Shown piece after piece: positions 1 through 7,795 of a stretch of DNA of 24,663 nucleotides. The stretch is from Clostridiales bacterium. GTDB taxonomy: Bacteria > Bacillota > Clostridia > Oscillospirales > Acutalibacteraceae. The DNA is taken from positions 1-24,663 of the forward strand of contig DXYG01000035.1 of NCBI GenBank assembly GCA_019415925.1, read 5' to 3'. A program made the translations under genes and the position numbers. Under the pieces are notes generated by a model. It was not told the DNA's origin. It ran no database searches and saw only the letters and a list, made by a program, of their open reading frames with translations. The stretch's first letter is position 1, and the number at the start of each line of letters is the position of its first letter.

Positions 1-738
1 GATTAACTAAAATAATTTGCATATGGGAAAGTTATTTTTTATATTATTGTCAGCAAAAATTTGAAGATGTTATTATAAAAAGTTCTGCCGTTTGTGAAAA
101 TAGTGGTATCCGAATCTAATGACAGTGAAATAAAAATTATTGTATTTCTAAAACTCATTTCGATATATTTTTAATTGTTTTATTGATTGCAAGAATGATT
201 ATTCCTTTAAATAAATTGATGGATAAAGATAATGTATACCTAATTGTAATATTTTATGACGGGGCACATTTATACATACCGGAGAATGTTAATCAGGTTA
301 TAGAATCAATAAGATAATGAGTTTCTGAAAAATTGCGAAATAAGTTATAAAATACAGAACCGGTCTTGTAGTCATTACTCAAAGACCATCAATAGTAAAA
401 GAACGGTACTAAGTTATAGTAGTAACTTTGTGGCTATAAGATTAACAAATACAGATTATTTAAATGTTATTAAAAGGCTTTTATCATATATCTTGGGAGA
501 TTTTGATGACATATTACATGTACTTCACGTAGGTAATGCATTGGTGGTATGAGATGTCAGTTTGTGACCAAGTCATATTCGTGTTAGACGACCAAATCGA
601 AATTCATAATAGCTTGATTGTAAAATATTGTATTGAATGATCAAAGGAAACAACTGATAATATGGTTTTAAGTGCAGTTAATTCGATGTGCAAGTACTCA
701 AGAAAAGTTGCATTTATAGCTATTTCCTTACACTCGCC
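1..738. other. Decayed AT-rich region, no intact gene
   Basis: I see no complete gene here. Two stretches look like eroded coding sequence on the plus strand: an open frame at about 129-317, whose last 40 codons start at an ATG at 195, and a second open frame at about 313-552 in a different frame with no ATG. The two could be one gene broken by a frameshift, but I recognise neither product. The stretch ends where recognisable tRNA-Asn sequence begins, which fits the right end of an old integrated element lying mostly left of the window. Confidence 0.4.
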
Positions 739-794
739 AGAGCGCATGACTGTTAATCATGATGTCACTGGTTCGAGCCCAGTTGGGGGAGCCA
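739..794 (+). tRNA. 3' fragment of tRNA-Asn(GUU), 5' part missing
   Basis: The anticodon stem CATGA/TCATG encloses the loop CTGTTAA (anticodon GTT). It is followed by a 5-nt variable loop, the T arm ACTGG-TTCGAGC-CCAGT, the 3' acceptor strand TGGGGGA, discriminator G and an encoded CCA. The matching 5' acceptor strand (TCCCCCA) and the start of the D arm are absent upstream, so this copy cannot fold as a full tRNA. A 3' tRNA fragment keeping its own terminator is what tyrosine integrases leave at the distal end of an element inserted in a tRNA gene. The attachment-site role is inferred. Confidence 0.75.
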
Positions 795-798
795 CGAA

Positions 799-827
799 GG
801 TTCGTAGAGCAATCTACGGACCTTTTT
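799..827 (+). terminator. Intrinsic terminator of the tRNA-Asn remnant
   Basis: A 10-bp stem (GGTTCGTAGA with TCTACGGACC, one G-T pair) with a GCAA loop is followed by TTTTT. It lies five bases after the tRNA CCA, so it is probably the native terminator of the original tRNA gene. Confidence 0.8.
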
Positions 828-896
828 CCATATCCACATTTGCTGATGAAATGTAAGAGGTAACCATAAAATAAAGCACACCCTAATAAATGTAAG

Positions 897-1735
897 GTAA
901 GCGTAAAATGATACACATATATAAGGTGCCCACTTTAGGATAAGATAATGAAAAACCTAAGGAGGGATCGCAATGATAGAAAACCGTGGAACACAGTTAG
1001 TAAAAGAGTATTCTGTTAGAACAGCTCAAACTTAGCAATAAGAAAGCATTCGGAGAGTCCTCTGAGAAAATAGCTTAAGAATACGGACAACTCAATTTGT
1101 TCAATGAATCTGAGGCAGAACGTCAACCAATCACGCCTGAGCCTCAAATTGAAGAAATAACCTACAAGAGAAAAAAGTCTAAGAAAAGAAAACAGGATGA
1201 AATCTACGGCAATTTGCCAGTTGAAGAAATTGTCTATGATATCCCCACGGAAGAAAAAATCTGTGAAAAGTGTGGAACGGAAATGTCCTTTATGAAGTAT
1301 GCCGTTCGCACGGAATTAAATTTTACTCCCGCAAAGCTCACCGCAGTCTAACACAAGAGAGCGGTATATGTCTGCAAAAACTGCGACCAAAAAGGCACAG
1401 AATCCAATTTTAAGACTGCCAAAGCAGATCCTTCCTTGATTGAAAAGAGCCTTGCTTCGCCGAGCCTTCTTTCATATATTATGATTCAGAAATTCTGCAA
1501 TGCTATGCCCTTGTACCGGCAGGAACAGAATTTTGAGCGTTTGGGTGTTCATCTCAGCCGTCAGACAATGGCGAATTGGATGATTAAAGGCGCGAATCTA
1601 CTGAAACCGTTGTATGAGAATTTACAAAATCAACTTGTAGCCAACAAATTTATCCACGCAGATGAAACGCCGCTTGAGGTTTTAAATGAACCCGGAAAAA
1701 AACCGGGTGCAAAATCATATATGATAACTGTATAA
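897..1735 (+). pseudogene. Broken IS66-family transposase (TnpC) remnant
   Basis: Readable in one frame from about 1010 to 1735. It shows the typical TnpC order: a Leu/Lys-rich segment leading to LSNKKAFGESSEK, a zinc-finger-like CEKCG followed by a CKNCDQKG, then the start of the DDE domain with the first catalytic Asp in HADETPL. The frame has stops at 1076-1078 and 1349-1351 and ends at 1733-1735, long before the second Asp and the Glu, so it cannot be active. GTAAGCG at 897-903 resembles IS66-family ends, and an AAGGAGGG site precedes an ATG at 973. No tnpA/tnpB precedes it, as in the tnpC-only ISBst12 subgroup; that placement is tentative. No right end is visible. Confidence 0.75.
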
Positions 1736-1905
1736 ACAAGGAATACGGAATTACGGATAAAGATATATTCGGAGTTATGACCGGCTTTATCCGAAAAGGC
1801 AGACAACACAGCACTTCCGAATTTTTTTACAGGTTCTATTACGTTTGTCATTGTGCATTTAGTCCTATCAGAATACTTTTGTTCAGAATCAGGAGCAAGC
1901 TATGA
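1732..1905 (+). pseudogene. Possible gene remnant after the IS66 fragment
   Basis: An open frame of 57 codons without a start runs from the break point of the transposase to a TGA at 1903-1905. It may be the 3' end of a gene cut by the insertion or deletion that removed the rest of TnpC, or chance. I do not recognise the product. Confidence 0.2.
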
Positions 1906-1939
1906 GAAAATATATATTGTCATCCTGCACATAAGAGTT

Positions 1940-1957
1940 AGTTAGCGATAACTAACC
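1940..1957. promoter_or_regulatory. Putative iron-operon operator, copy 1
   Basis: AGTTAGC-GATA-ACTAACC, an 18-bp inverted repeat. A nested alternative pairing (8-bp arms GTTAGTTA/TAACTAAC at 1937-1956) is also perfect. It lies about 55 bp upstream of the feo -35 box. The arms share GTTAG/CTAAC with DtxR/IdeR-type iron boxes, but the spacing is wider than in the actinobacterial consensus. Confidence 0.55.
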
Positions 1958-2011
1958 AACTGTACTATCTGCCGAAAATTGCAGATAAACAGAAAAATTG
2001 TAAAATTCACA

Positions 2012-2040
2012 TTGACAAATTAAGGGAGAGTTATTATAAT
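2012..2040 (+). promoter_or_regulatory. Consensus sigma-A promoter of the feo operon
   Basis: TTGACA at 2012-2017 and TATAAT at 2035-2040 are separated by exactly 17 bases, a perfect match to the vegetative promoter consensus. The expected start point near 2047 abuts operator copy 2 at 2048-2065, so a bound regulator would block initiation or escape. A promoter this strong with an operator at +1 suggests tight repression. Confidence 0.85.
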
Positions 2041-2047
2041 ATTTAAC

Positions 2048-2065
2048 GGTTAGCGAAAGCTAACC
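2048..2065. promoter_or_regulatory. Putative iron-operon operator, copy 2 (at +1)
   Basis: GGTTAGC-GAAA-GCTAACC, a perfect 7-bp inverted repeat with 4-bp spacer directly after the -10 box. It has the same architecture as the copies at 1940, 2082 and 2635. Its placement at the transcription start is the best argument for a repressor operator. Confidence 0.65.
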
Positions 2066-2081
2066 TACATTTTACAAATCA

Positions 2082-2099
2082 AGTTAGCTGTGGCTAATT
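2082..2099. promoter_or_regulatory. Putative iron-operon operator, copy 3
   Basis: AGTTAGC-TGTG-GCTAATT (6 of 7 paired positions) in the leader between the promoter and the first feoA. It has the same 7-4-7 design as its neighbours. Confidence 0.5.
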
Positions 2100-2122
2100 A
2101 AATTTGTCTGAGAGGTGGAATA

Positions 2123-2335
2123 ATGATGCCGCTTACATTTGCAGATATCGGAGAAGAAAACATAATCAAGAAAATAGGTGGAAAGCAGGAGGTCAGAACA
2201 CACCTTGAAAACCTCGGCTTTAACGTGGGCGGAGCCGTAACGGTGATTAACACCATCGGCGGAAACGTAATAGTAAAGGTAAAGGAATCCCGCATAGCAA
2301 TAAGTAAGGAAATGGCGCAGAAGATTATGGTTTAG
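2123..2335 (+). CDS. feoA: FeoA domain protein, first copy
   Basis: A 70-residue SH3-like FeoA-family protein, first gene of the iron operon. FeoA is a small cytoplasmic partner that binds the N-terminal domains of FeoB and affects Fe2+ uptake. The sequence has the family pattern: an acidic start (ADIGEENI), a Gly/Glu-rich turn (GGKQEVRTHLENLGF), a central beta strand pair (GGAVTVINTIGGNVIVKV) and the closing ESRIAISKEMAQKI. A GAGGTGG ribosome binding site precedes two adjacent ATGs (2123 and 2126). It differs clearly from the second FeoA, so this is not a recent duplication. The leader carries operator-like repeats. Confidence 0.9.
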   Translation: MMPLTFADIGEENIIKKIGGKQEVRTHLENLGFNVGGAVTVINTIGGNVIVKVKESRIAISKEMAQKIMV

Positions 2336-2369
2336 TTTTCTGTGTAAATTATTACGAGGAGGTAAACAA

Positions 2370-2591
2370 ATGAAAACATTAAAACAGGCAAAAATCGGCG
2401 ATACCGTCAGGGTTGTAAAGCTTCACGGTGAGGGAGCGGTAAAACGCCGCATTATGGATATGGGAATCACAAAGGGTGTTGAAGTTCATATCCGCAAGGT
2501 TGCCCCCTTGGGCGACCCCGTAGAAGTTACTGTTCGTGGATATGAGCTTTCAATCCGCAAGGCAGACGCTGAAATGATAGAGTTAGAATAA
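2370..2591 (+). CDS. feoA: FeoA domain protein, second copy
   Basis: A 73-residue FeoA-family protein 34 bp after the first feoA, with a GAGGAGG ribosome binding site. It has the classical FeoA signature: LKQAKIGDTVRVVKLHGEG, then KRRIMDMGITKGVEVHIRKVAPLGDPVEVTVRGYELSIRK split over the beta barrel, ending in an acidic tail. It matches the canonical FeoA partner of FeoB better than the first copy. Two tandem feoA genes before feoB are common in Clostridia; one may have a regulatory rather than a transport role. Confidence 0.93.
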   Translation: MKTLKQAKIGDTVRVVKLHGEGAVKRRIMDMGITKGVEVHIRKVAPLGDPVEVTVRGYELSIRKADAEMIELE

Positions 2592-2600
2592 TATTAATTA

Positions 2601-2619
2601 AAGGGGCTTAAATCCCCTT
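2601..2619 (+). terminator. Hairpin between feoA and feoB (weak attenuator)
   Basis: AAGGGG-cttaaat-CCCCTT is a 6-bp stem with a 7-nt loop, followed by ATTATTAAAAA rather than a clean T tract. It may dampen or process the transcript before feoB, as it lies just before operator copy 4. Confidence 0.4.
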
Positions 2620-2634
2620 ATTATTAAAAACGTA

Positions 2635-2652
2635 AGTTAGCAAAAACTAACT
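2635..2652. promoter_or_regulatory. Putative iron-operon operator, copy 4 (before feoB)
   Basis: AGTTAGC-AAAA-ACTAACT has the same 7-4-7 layout as the three upstream copies, 19 bp before the feoB start codon. I see no convincing promoter between it and the hairpin at 2601, so it could act as a roadblock or mark a weak internal promoter. Confidence 0.55.
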
Positions 2653-2671
2653 TGAAAGTGAGGAAATACAT

Positions 2672-5170
2672 ATGGATTTGCGAATTGCCCTTGCAGGCAA
2701 CCCGAACTGCGGTAAAACAACGCTGTTCAATGCTCTGACAGGCTCAAATCAGTTTGTCGGCAACTGGCCGGGTGTTACGGTGGAGAAGAAGGAAGGCAAG
2801 CTCAAAAAGCACGACGGTGTAGTCATCACCGACCTTCCCGGCATATATTCTCTTTCGCCCTATACTCTTGAGGAGGTCGTTGCAAGAAACTACCTTATCG
2901 GTGAACGTCCCGACGCTATACTTAACATAGTTGACGGTACAAACCTTGAAAGAAACCTGTACCTTACAACACAGCTTACAGAACTCGGAATTCCCGTAGT
3001 AGTTGCAATCAATATGATGGATATTGTAAGAAAAAACGGCGACAAAATCAATATCCCTGAACTTTCACGTGAGCTTGGCTGTAAGATTGTAGAGATTTCA
3101 GCTCTCAAGGGAAACGGCGTTATTGAAGCCGCAGAGGCGGCAATTGATGCGGCAAAAAATTCAAAGACAGTTCCTATGCATACATTCTCGGGACCTGTTG
3201 AACACGCAATTGCACATATTGAAGAAGCGGCTGTTCACGATATGCCTGCCGAGCAGCAGCGCTTTTTTGCAATCAAAATTTTCGAGCGTGATGACAAGGT
3301 GCTTGAAAATCTGAAACTTTCGGAAAACACACTCAGTCACATTGAGCAGGATATCAAGGCGGCTGAAGATGAGCTTGACGATGATGCAGAAAGCATCATA
3401 ACAAACGAACGCTATATTTATATTGCACAGCTTATGAAAGGCTGTTACAAAAAGAAGAGCGCAGGCAAGCTGTCAACCTCCGATAAAATCGACAAGGTTG
3501 TGACAAACCGCTTTGCGGCACTTCCGATTTTTGCAGTAATTATGTTCATTGTCTATTTCGTGTCGGTTACTACTGTCGGCACGTGGGCGACTGACTGGGC
3601 AAATGACGGAGTGTTCGGTGACGGCTGGCACTTACTCGGAATCGGCTCGTCAGCGTATGAAAAAGAAGTCGGAGAATTCGGCGACACAACAAATGTTGTA
3701 AACGCATTTATAGACTTAGGAAAAGAGGGAAGCGAGGAGCTTGCCGAGGCACTCGACTCTGAATCAGAAACCTTTGATTCAGACGTTGCCTTATCTGCTT
3801 TAAAATCGTATTCCTCGCAGTTCTCGCCGAGTGATACAGCTGAATACACCCTTGAGAACGAAGAAACCCTTGCAACTGAGGATGTCACATTCACAGGGGA
3901 AGAGCTTTCAGCCGCTGTAGAAGTTTTTGAAAAATACGAATGTGAAGAACCCGACCCTGCAAATTACGGCGTGTGGGTACCGGGAATTCCCGTACTTGTT
4001 GAGGACGGACTCAATGCCGTCAATTGTGCAGACTGGTTACAAGGATTAATTCTTGACGGTATAGTTGCAGGTCTTGGCGCAGTTCTCGGATTTGTTCCGC
4101 AGATGCTTGTACTGTTTATCTTCCTTGCATTCCTTGAAGCCTGCGGCTATATGTCACGAATTGCATTTGTGCTTGACCGTATCTTCCGCAAATTCGGACT
4201 TTCGGGTAAATCCTTTATCCCTGTACTTATCGGCACAGGCTGCGGCGTTCCGGGCATTATGGCTTCGAGAACGATTGAAAACGAACGTGACCGCCGTATG
4301 ACGATTATGACAACCACATTTATTCCTTGCGGTGCAAAGCTTCCGTTTATCGCAATGATTGCCGGAGCAATCTTCAGCGGAGCGTGGTGGGTAGCACCAA
4401 GCGCATACTTTATGGGTATGGCGGCTATCATCATCTCAGGTATTATGCTGAAAAAGACAAGACCGTTCTCGGGCGAGCCTGCACCATTTGTTATGGAGTT
4501 GCCTGCATATCATATACCGACTGTCGGAAATGTTCTCCGCTCAATGTGGGAGCGTGGCTGGTCGTTCATCAAAAAGGCAGGCACAATCATTCTCATTTCT
4601 ACAATCCTTGTATGGTTTACAACCTACTTCGGATTTGTTTACGGCACATTCCGAATGCTTTCCGATGAACAGATTGACTGTAGTATTCTTGCCGCAATAG
4701 GCAACGCAATTGCATGGATATTCAATCCGCTCGGCTGGGGCAACTGGCAGGCGGCTGTTGCGTCAATCACAGGACTTGTCGCAAAGGAAAATATCGTCGG
4801 AACTCTCGGTATTCTCTACGGCGGCGGTGAAGCAAGCGTATATCAGAATATTGCAGCAGCATTCACTTCCGTCAGCGGATTTTCGTTCCTCACCTTCAAC
4901 CTGCTTTGCGCACCCTGCTTTGCTGCAATCGGCGCAATCAAGCGTGAGATGAACTCGGCAAAGTGGACTGCATTTGCAATCCTTTATCAGTGCGGTTTTG
5001 CCTATGCAATTTCCCTGATGATTAATCAGATAGGCTCTGTATTTACGGGTAACCTCAATATTATAGGACTTATCGTTGCAATTCTCTTGCTTGTCGGTAT
5101 GCTCTATATGCTGTTCAAGCCCTACAAAGAGTCAACAAAGCTCAATAAAAGGGTTAAGGCAGTAAAATAA
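2672..5170 (+). CDS. feoB: Ferrous iron transport protein B
   Basis: An 832-residue Fe2+ transporter of the inner membrane with an N-terminal GTPase domain. G1 GNPNCGKT is at 9-16, G3 DLPG at 54-57, G4 NMMD at 114-117 and G5 SALKG at 143-147. A GTPase-linked helical domain follows to about 275, then the membrane core with both Gate regions. The Cys motifs GTGCGVPG (C524) and FIPCGAKLP (C553) and a late LCAPCFA are present. Residues about 312-445 form a long acidic insert between the first membrane helix and the core, expected outside the membrane. Length is slightly above the usual 650-800 because of this insert. The start has a GTGAGG site. The fourth operator repeat lies just upstream. Confidence 0.97.
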   Translation: MDLRIALAGNPNCGKTTLFNALTGSNQFVGNWPGVTVEKKEGKLKKHDGVVITDLPGIYSLSPYTLEEVVARNYLIGERPDAILNIVDGTNLERNLYLTTQLTELGIPVVVAINMMDIVRKNGDKINIPELSRELGCKIVEISALKGNGVIEAAEAAIDAAKNSKTVPMHTFSGPVEHAIAHIEEAAVHDMPAEQQRFFAIKIFERDDKVLENLKLSENTLSHIEQDIKAAEDELDDDAESIITNERYIYIAQLMKGCYKKKSAGKLSTSDKIDKVVTNRFAALPIFAVIMFIVYFVSVTTVGTWATDWANDGVFGDGWHLLGIGSSAYEKEVGEFGDTTNVVNAFIDLGKEGSEELAEALDSESETFDSDVALSALKSYSSQFSPSDTAEYTLENEETLATEDVTFTGEELSAAVEVFEKYECEEPDPANYGVWVPGIPVLVEDGLNAVNCADWLQGLILDGIVAGLGAVLGFVPQMLVLFIFLAFLEACGYMSRIAFVLDRIFRKFGLSGKSFIPVLIGTGCGVPGIMASRTIENERDRRMTIMTTTFIPCGAKLPFIAMIAGAIFSGAWWVAPSAYFMGMAAIIISGIMLKKTRPFSGEPAPFVMELPAYHIPTVGNVLRSMWERGWSFIKKAGTIILISTILVWFTTYFGFVYGTFRMLSDEQIDCSILAAIGNAIAWIFNPLGWGNWQAAVASITGLVAKENIVGTLGILYGGGEASVYQNIAAAFTSVSGFSFLTFNLLCAPCFAAIGAIKREMNSAKWTAFAILYQCGFAYAISLMINQIGSVFTGNLNIIGLIVAILLLVGMLYMLFKPYKESTKLNKRVKAVK

Positions 5171-5187
5171 TTTACAGGAGGCTTTAA

Positions 5188-5361
5188 ATGTTTGCTTGGA
5201 TTTATCAGAACTTGGCGACTATAATTATTTCACTCATAATTGTTGCAGTAGTTGCCGTAATTATAATTTCAATGGTGCGAAACAAGAAAAAAGGAAAATC
5301 CTCTTGCGGATGCGGTTGTTCAAACTGCCCAATGAGCGGTTCGTGCCATTCTGAAAAATAA
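5188..5361 (+). CDS. FeoB-associated Cys-rich membrane protein
   Basis: A 57-residue protein 17 bp after feoB with a CAGGAGG ribosome binding site. Residues 5-30 form one hydrophobic helix rich in Ile and Val. The tail is basic (RNKKKGK) and then cysteine-rich (C40, C42, C44, C47 and C53 in CGCGCSNC and GSC). This matches the small FeoB-associated Cys-rich family found after feoB in Firmicutes, which may take the place of FeoC and hand over or sense iron at the membrane; that role is not established. It ends the operon, just before a strong terminator. Confidence 0.88.
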   Translation: MFAWIYQNLATIIISLIIVAVVAVIIISMVRNKKKGKSSCGCGCSNCPMSGSCHSEK

Positions 5362-5366
5362 ATAAG

Positions 5367-5394
5367 GGGAAGCAGATTGTCCTGCTTCCCTTTA
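5367..5394. terminator. Bidirectional terminator after the feo operon
   Basis: GGGAAGCAG-attgtc-CTGCTTCCC, a perfect 9-bp stem followed by TTTAT on the plus strand and by CTTATT on the minus strand. It separates the convergent feo operon and the methyltransferase gene. Confidence 0.8.
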
Positions 5395-5400
5395 TCCGTA

Positions 5401-6516
5401 TCATTTGAAGTACATATAAACCTGACATTTCAGCGTACCGTTGTACATTTTTCTGCGCTTGTCAGCCTTTCTTCCGAAGATTTTTTCAAAGTCGTCATCA
5501 GGAGTTATAATCGTGTAGCTTTTACCCTTCAAGCGGATAAATTTCTGTCCCATAACTTTGTACAGTTCCTCTGCCGACTTTATATCAAGCAGTCGTTCGC
5601 CGTAGGGTGGATTGGTGATTACAGTCTGATAATCTTCACTAAGCTGAAAGTCCTTTATGTCACGCTCAAAAAATCTGATTTTGTCGGCGACTCCTGCAAG
5701 TTCGGCGTTGTGCATAGCCGTTTCAAGTGCCGATTTGTCAATGTCCGAGCCTTCGGCGTGAAAGGAAATATCGGTTCTGACCTTTGAACGGGCAAGCTCA
5801 CGCTCCTCGTCAAATGCCTTTTTGGGAACACAGCTCCACTTTTCGCAGGCGAAATACCTCTTAACACCCGGTGCAATATTCAGTGCTTTCATAGCAGACT
5901 CAATCACTATCGTTCCGCTTCCGCACATAGGGTCGCTGACAAAATGATTAGGGCGCACCCTTGCAAGCTCAGCCATTGCGGCGGCAAGCGTTTCCTTAAT
6001 CGGAGCGTCGTTTGATTCTGCCCTGTAACCCCTTTTGTGAAGTCCTGCACCCGAGGTGTCGAGCATAACGCTGACCTTATCGTTCAGAATCAAGAACTGA
6101 ATCTGATGCAGTGAGCCTGTTTCCTCAAACCAAGAGAGCATATATTTTTTTGACAGACGTGACACAACGGCTTTTTTGATGATTTTCTGGCAGTCGGGAA
6201 TACTCATAAGCTTTGAATTAAGGCACCTGCCCTTGACCGGGAATGCGTCGGAAATGCCTATGAAATTTTCCCATTCAATCCTGCTCACGTTTTCGAACAA
6301 TTCCTCAAAAGTATGTGCCTCAAATTCTTCAAGAAGAATCTGTATGCGCTCGGCGTAGCGAGAATTTATGTTTGCCCTTGCAAGCGTGTTAAAGTCACCT
6401 GAAAACAGCACTCTGCCATTTTCGGCTCTCACGTTTTCAATTCCCAGATATTTAAGCTCGTTTGCGCATATTCCCTCAAGTCCGAAAATGCACGGAGCAG
6501 AAAAATTCAGTTTCAT
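5401..6516 (-). CDS. THUMP-domain class I SAM RNA methyltransferase (RlmL N-half/YpsC-like)
   Basis: A 371-residue RNA base methyltransferase of the COG0116 group, which makes N2-methylguanosine in 23S rRNA. An N-terminal ferredoxin-like plus THUMP RNA-binding region (about 1-155) is followed by a Rossmann methyltransferase. The SAM-binding motif DPMCGSGT is at 195-202, an acidic second motif (GSDID) at about 257 and the amino-methylating motif NPPYGE at 302-307. I place the start at 6516 because TTTTGGAGG lies four bases upstream of that ATG; the frame is open for seven more codons from an ATG at 6537. It appears monocistronic, with the terminator at 5367 after it. Confidence 0.9.
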   Translation of the reverse strand: MKLNFSAPCIFGLEGICANELKYLGIENVRAENGRVLFSGDFNTLARANINSRYAERIQILLEEFEAHTFEELFENVSRIEWENFIGISDAFPVKGRCLNSKLMSIPDCQKIIKKAVVSRLSKKYMLSWFEETGSLHQIQFLILNDKVSVMLDTSGAGLHKRGYRAESNDAPIKETLAAAMAELARVRPNHFVSDPMCGSGTIVIESAMKALNIAPGVKRYFACEKWSCVPKKAFDEERELARSKVRTDISFHAEGSDIDKSALETAMHNAELAGVADKIRFFERDIKDFQLSEDYQTVITNPPYGERLLDIKSAEELYKVMGQKFIRLKGKSYTIITPDDDFEKIFGRKADKRRKMYNGTLKCQVYMYFK

Positions 6517-6535
6517 ATGTCCTCCAAAACACTGC

Positions 6536-6562
6536 AAAAGGGTATCGGTTTTGCCGATACCC
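6536..6562 (-). terminator. Terminator downstream of hpf
   Basis: On the minus strand a perfect 9-bp stem GGGTATCGG-caaaa-CCGATACCC is followed by TTTT. It ends the hpf transcript just before the methyltransferase gene. Confidence 0.85.
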
Positions 6563-6589
6563 TCTGAAAATTAAATATTATCTGTTCTC

Positions 6590-7126
6590 TTAGTCGGCGG
6601 CAGGCTCAAGCAAGCCGTAGTTTCCGTCGGCACGCTTATAAACAACGTTTACCTCGTCGGTGTCTGCGTTAATAAACATAAAGAAGTTATGGTTGACCAT
6701 ATTCATCTCAAGAATAGCCTCGTCAACGCTGATTGGTTTTATAATCACCTGCTTTTTACGAACAACCTTGTAGTCCTCGTCCTCAACGTCGTCAGTTTCG
6801 GGATTCTGCATAACGAAATCTTCGATACTTCCTGTTTTGATTCTCTTTTCAAGTCTTGTCTTGTTCTTGCGAATCTGGCGCATAAGTATGTCAACAACCC
6901 TGTCGAGAGCTTCGTTCATTTCTTCCATAGTGCTCTCGGCACGATATACCATACCGTTATCTCTGATTGTTATTTCAACGGTCTGACGGTTCTTTTCGAG
7001 GGTGACAACTACGTTAACAGCCGCATCCTCTGAAAACAGCTTTTCAAATTTCAGCAGTTTTTTCTCTGCTCTTTCTTTGAAATTATCTCTGAGGTTTACT
7101 TTTCTTGCTGTGTAGGTAATCTTCAT
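6590..7126 (-). CDS. hpf: Ribosome hibernation promoting factor, long form
   Basis: A 178-residue HPF/RaiA protein. The N-terminal S30AE domain (about 1-100, MKITYTARKVNLRDNFKERA onward) binds in the decoding region of the 30S subunit. An acidic linker (about 108-122) leads to the C-terminal dimerisation domain (about 128-176, KPISVDEAILEMNMVNHNFF to ADGNYGLLEP) that makes 100S ribosome dimers in long-form species. An AGGGAGG ribosome binding site is seven bases before the ATG. It lies 64 bp after the S1-domain gene, the gap holding a small TTCCC-gtaa-GGGAA hairpin, and ends in its own terminator. Confidence 0.95.
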   Translation of the reverse strand: MKITYTARKVNLRDNFKERAEKKLLKFEKLFSEDAAVNVVVTLEKNRQTVEITIRDNGMVYRAESTMEEMNEALDRVVDILMRQIRKNKTRLEKRIKTGSIEDFVMQNPETDDVEDEDYKVVRKKQVIIKPISVDEAILEMNMVNHNFFMFINADTDEVNVVYKRADGNYGLLEPAAD

Positions 7127-7190
7127 AAATTTGCCTCCCTGTATTAAATTTTATTTTCCCTTACGGGAACGTCTTTCAGCTTTTGCTGAT

Positions 7191-7661
7191 TTATTTTCTG
7201 CCGTTGCCGTTGCCTCTGCGGCTGTAGCCACGGCTTTCACCGCCGCGCTTGAGGTCAGACATCTTATCCTCGCTTGTCTGCTTGAACTTTGACATCATAT
7301 CTTCAAACGATGACGGAGAACTTTTTTGTGAACTCTGCCACTCGTAACTGCCCGGTGACGTTACGGGGGGAGCAGGCTTATAAGGCTGTCTGCTCCTGCT
7401 CTGCTTCTGCGGCTTTTTCTGCTGTTCTTTGGGTAATGCCTGCTTCATTGACAGGCTGATTTTGCCGTCATTTAAAGCCAGAACCTTAACCTTAACGGTT
7501 TGTCCTATTTTAACATAATCGCTGATTTCATTAATGAATGTCGGTGCAACCTCCGAGATATGTACCATACCCGTTTTGGAATCGGGCAAATCAACAAATG
7601 CTCCGAACTTTGTAATTCCCGATACTTTGCCTTCCAAAATCATTCCGACTTCGATACCCAT
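7191..7661 (-). CDS. yabR: S1 RNA-binding domain protein (YabR-like)
   Basis: A 156-residue protein with one S1/OB domain at about 1-75 (EVGMILEGKVSGITKFGAF, MVHISEV, VKVKVLALNDGKISLSMK), followed by a long low-complexity tail rich in Gln, Lys, Ser, Arg and Gly (about 78-156), likely disordered and RNA-binding. Position decides the name: it follows divIC as in the Bacillus yabP-yabQ-divIC-yabR cluster. The exact cellular role is unclear. The ribosome binding site (AAGGGG) is rather far from the ATG (about 13 nt). A palindromic repeat separates it from divIC. Confidence 0.85.
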   Translation of the reverse strand: MGIEVGMILEGKVSGITKFGAFVDLPDSKTGMVHISEVAPTFINEISDYVKIGQTVKVKVLALNDGKISLSMKQALPKEQQKKPQKQSRSRQPYKPAPPVTSPGSYEWQSSQKSSPSSFEDMMSKFKQTSEDKMSDLKRGGESRGYSRRGNGNGRK

Positions 7662-7701
7662 AAAAAATTATTACCCCTTAAAAATATTCTACCCTTTTTA
7701 T

Positions 7702-7793
7702 AATTTACAATTAAAAATTAACAATTAACAATTGTGGAGTCGGCTTTGCCGCAAAATAAATAATTGTTAATTGTACATTGATAATTGTTAATT
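7702..7793. repeat. AT-rich palindromic repeat between divIC and yabR
   Basis: An imperfect inverted repeat of about 90 bp. The arms are built of repeated AATTAACAATT-type words, around a small central GC hairpin (CGGC-ttt-GCCG). It ends two bases before the divIC stop codon. This composition is typical of MITE-like dispersed intergenic palindromes. The operon transcript would fold into a long hairpin here. Confidence 0.55.
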
Positions 7794-7795
7794 GC

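Noticed and set aside
728..916. Minus-strand reading frame of 62 codons across the tRNA-Asn fragment
   Set aside because: Its product contains the NWARTSD-like string that results from reading a tRNA backwards, a common annotation artefact.
2123..2591. Two feoA genes as one gene broken by a frameshift
   Set aside because: Each has a full FeoA domain, its own start and ribosome binding site; they are separate paralogues.
3553..3894. Minus-strand Ser-rich frame of 113 codons inside feoB
   Set aside because: A shadow of the acidic FeoB insert; no start signal and no family.
5377..5787. Plus-strand frame of 136 codons opposite the methyltransferase
   Set aside because: The opposite strand has clear THUMP and SAM motifs; this frame has none.
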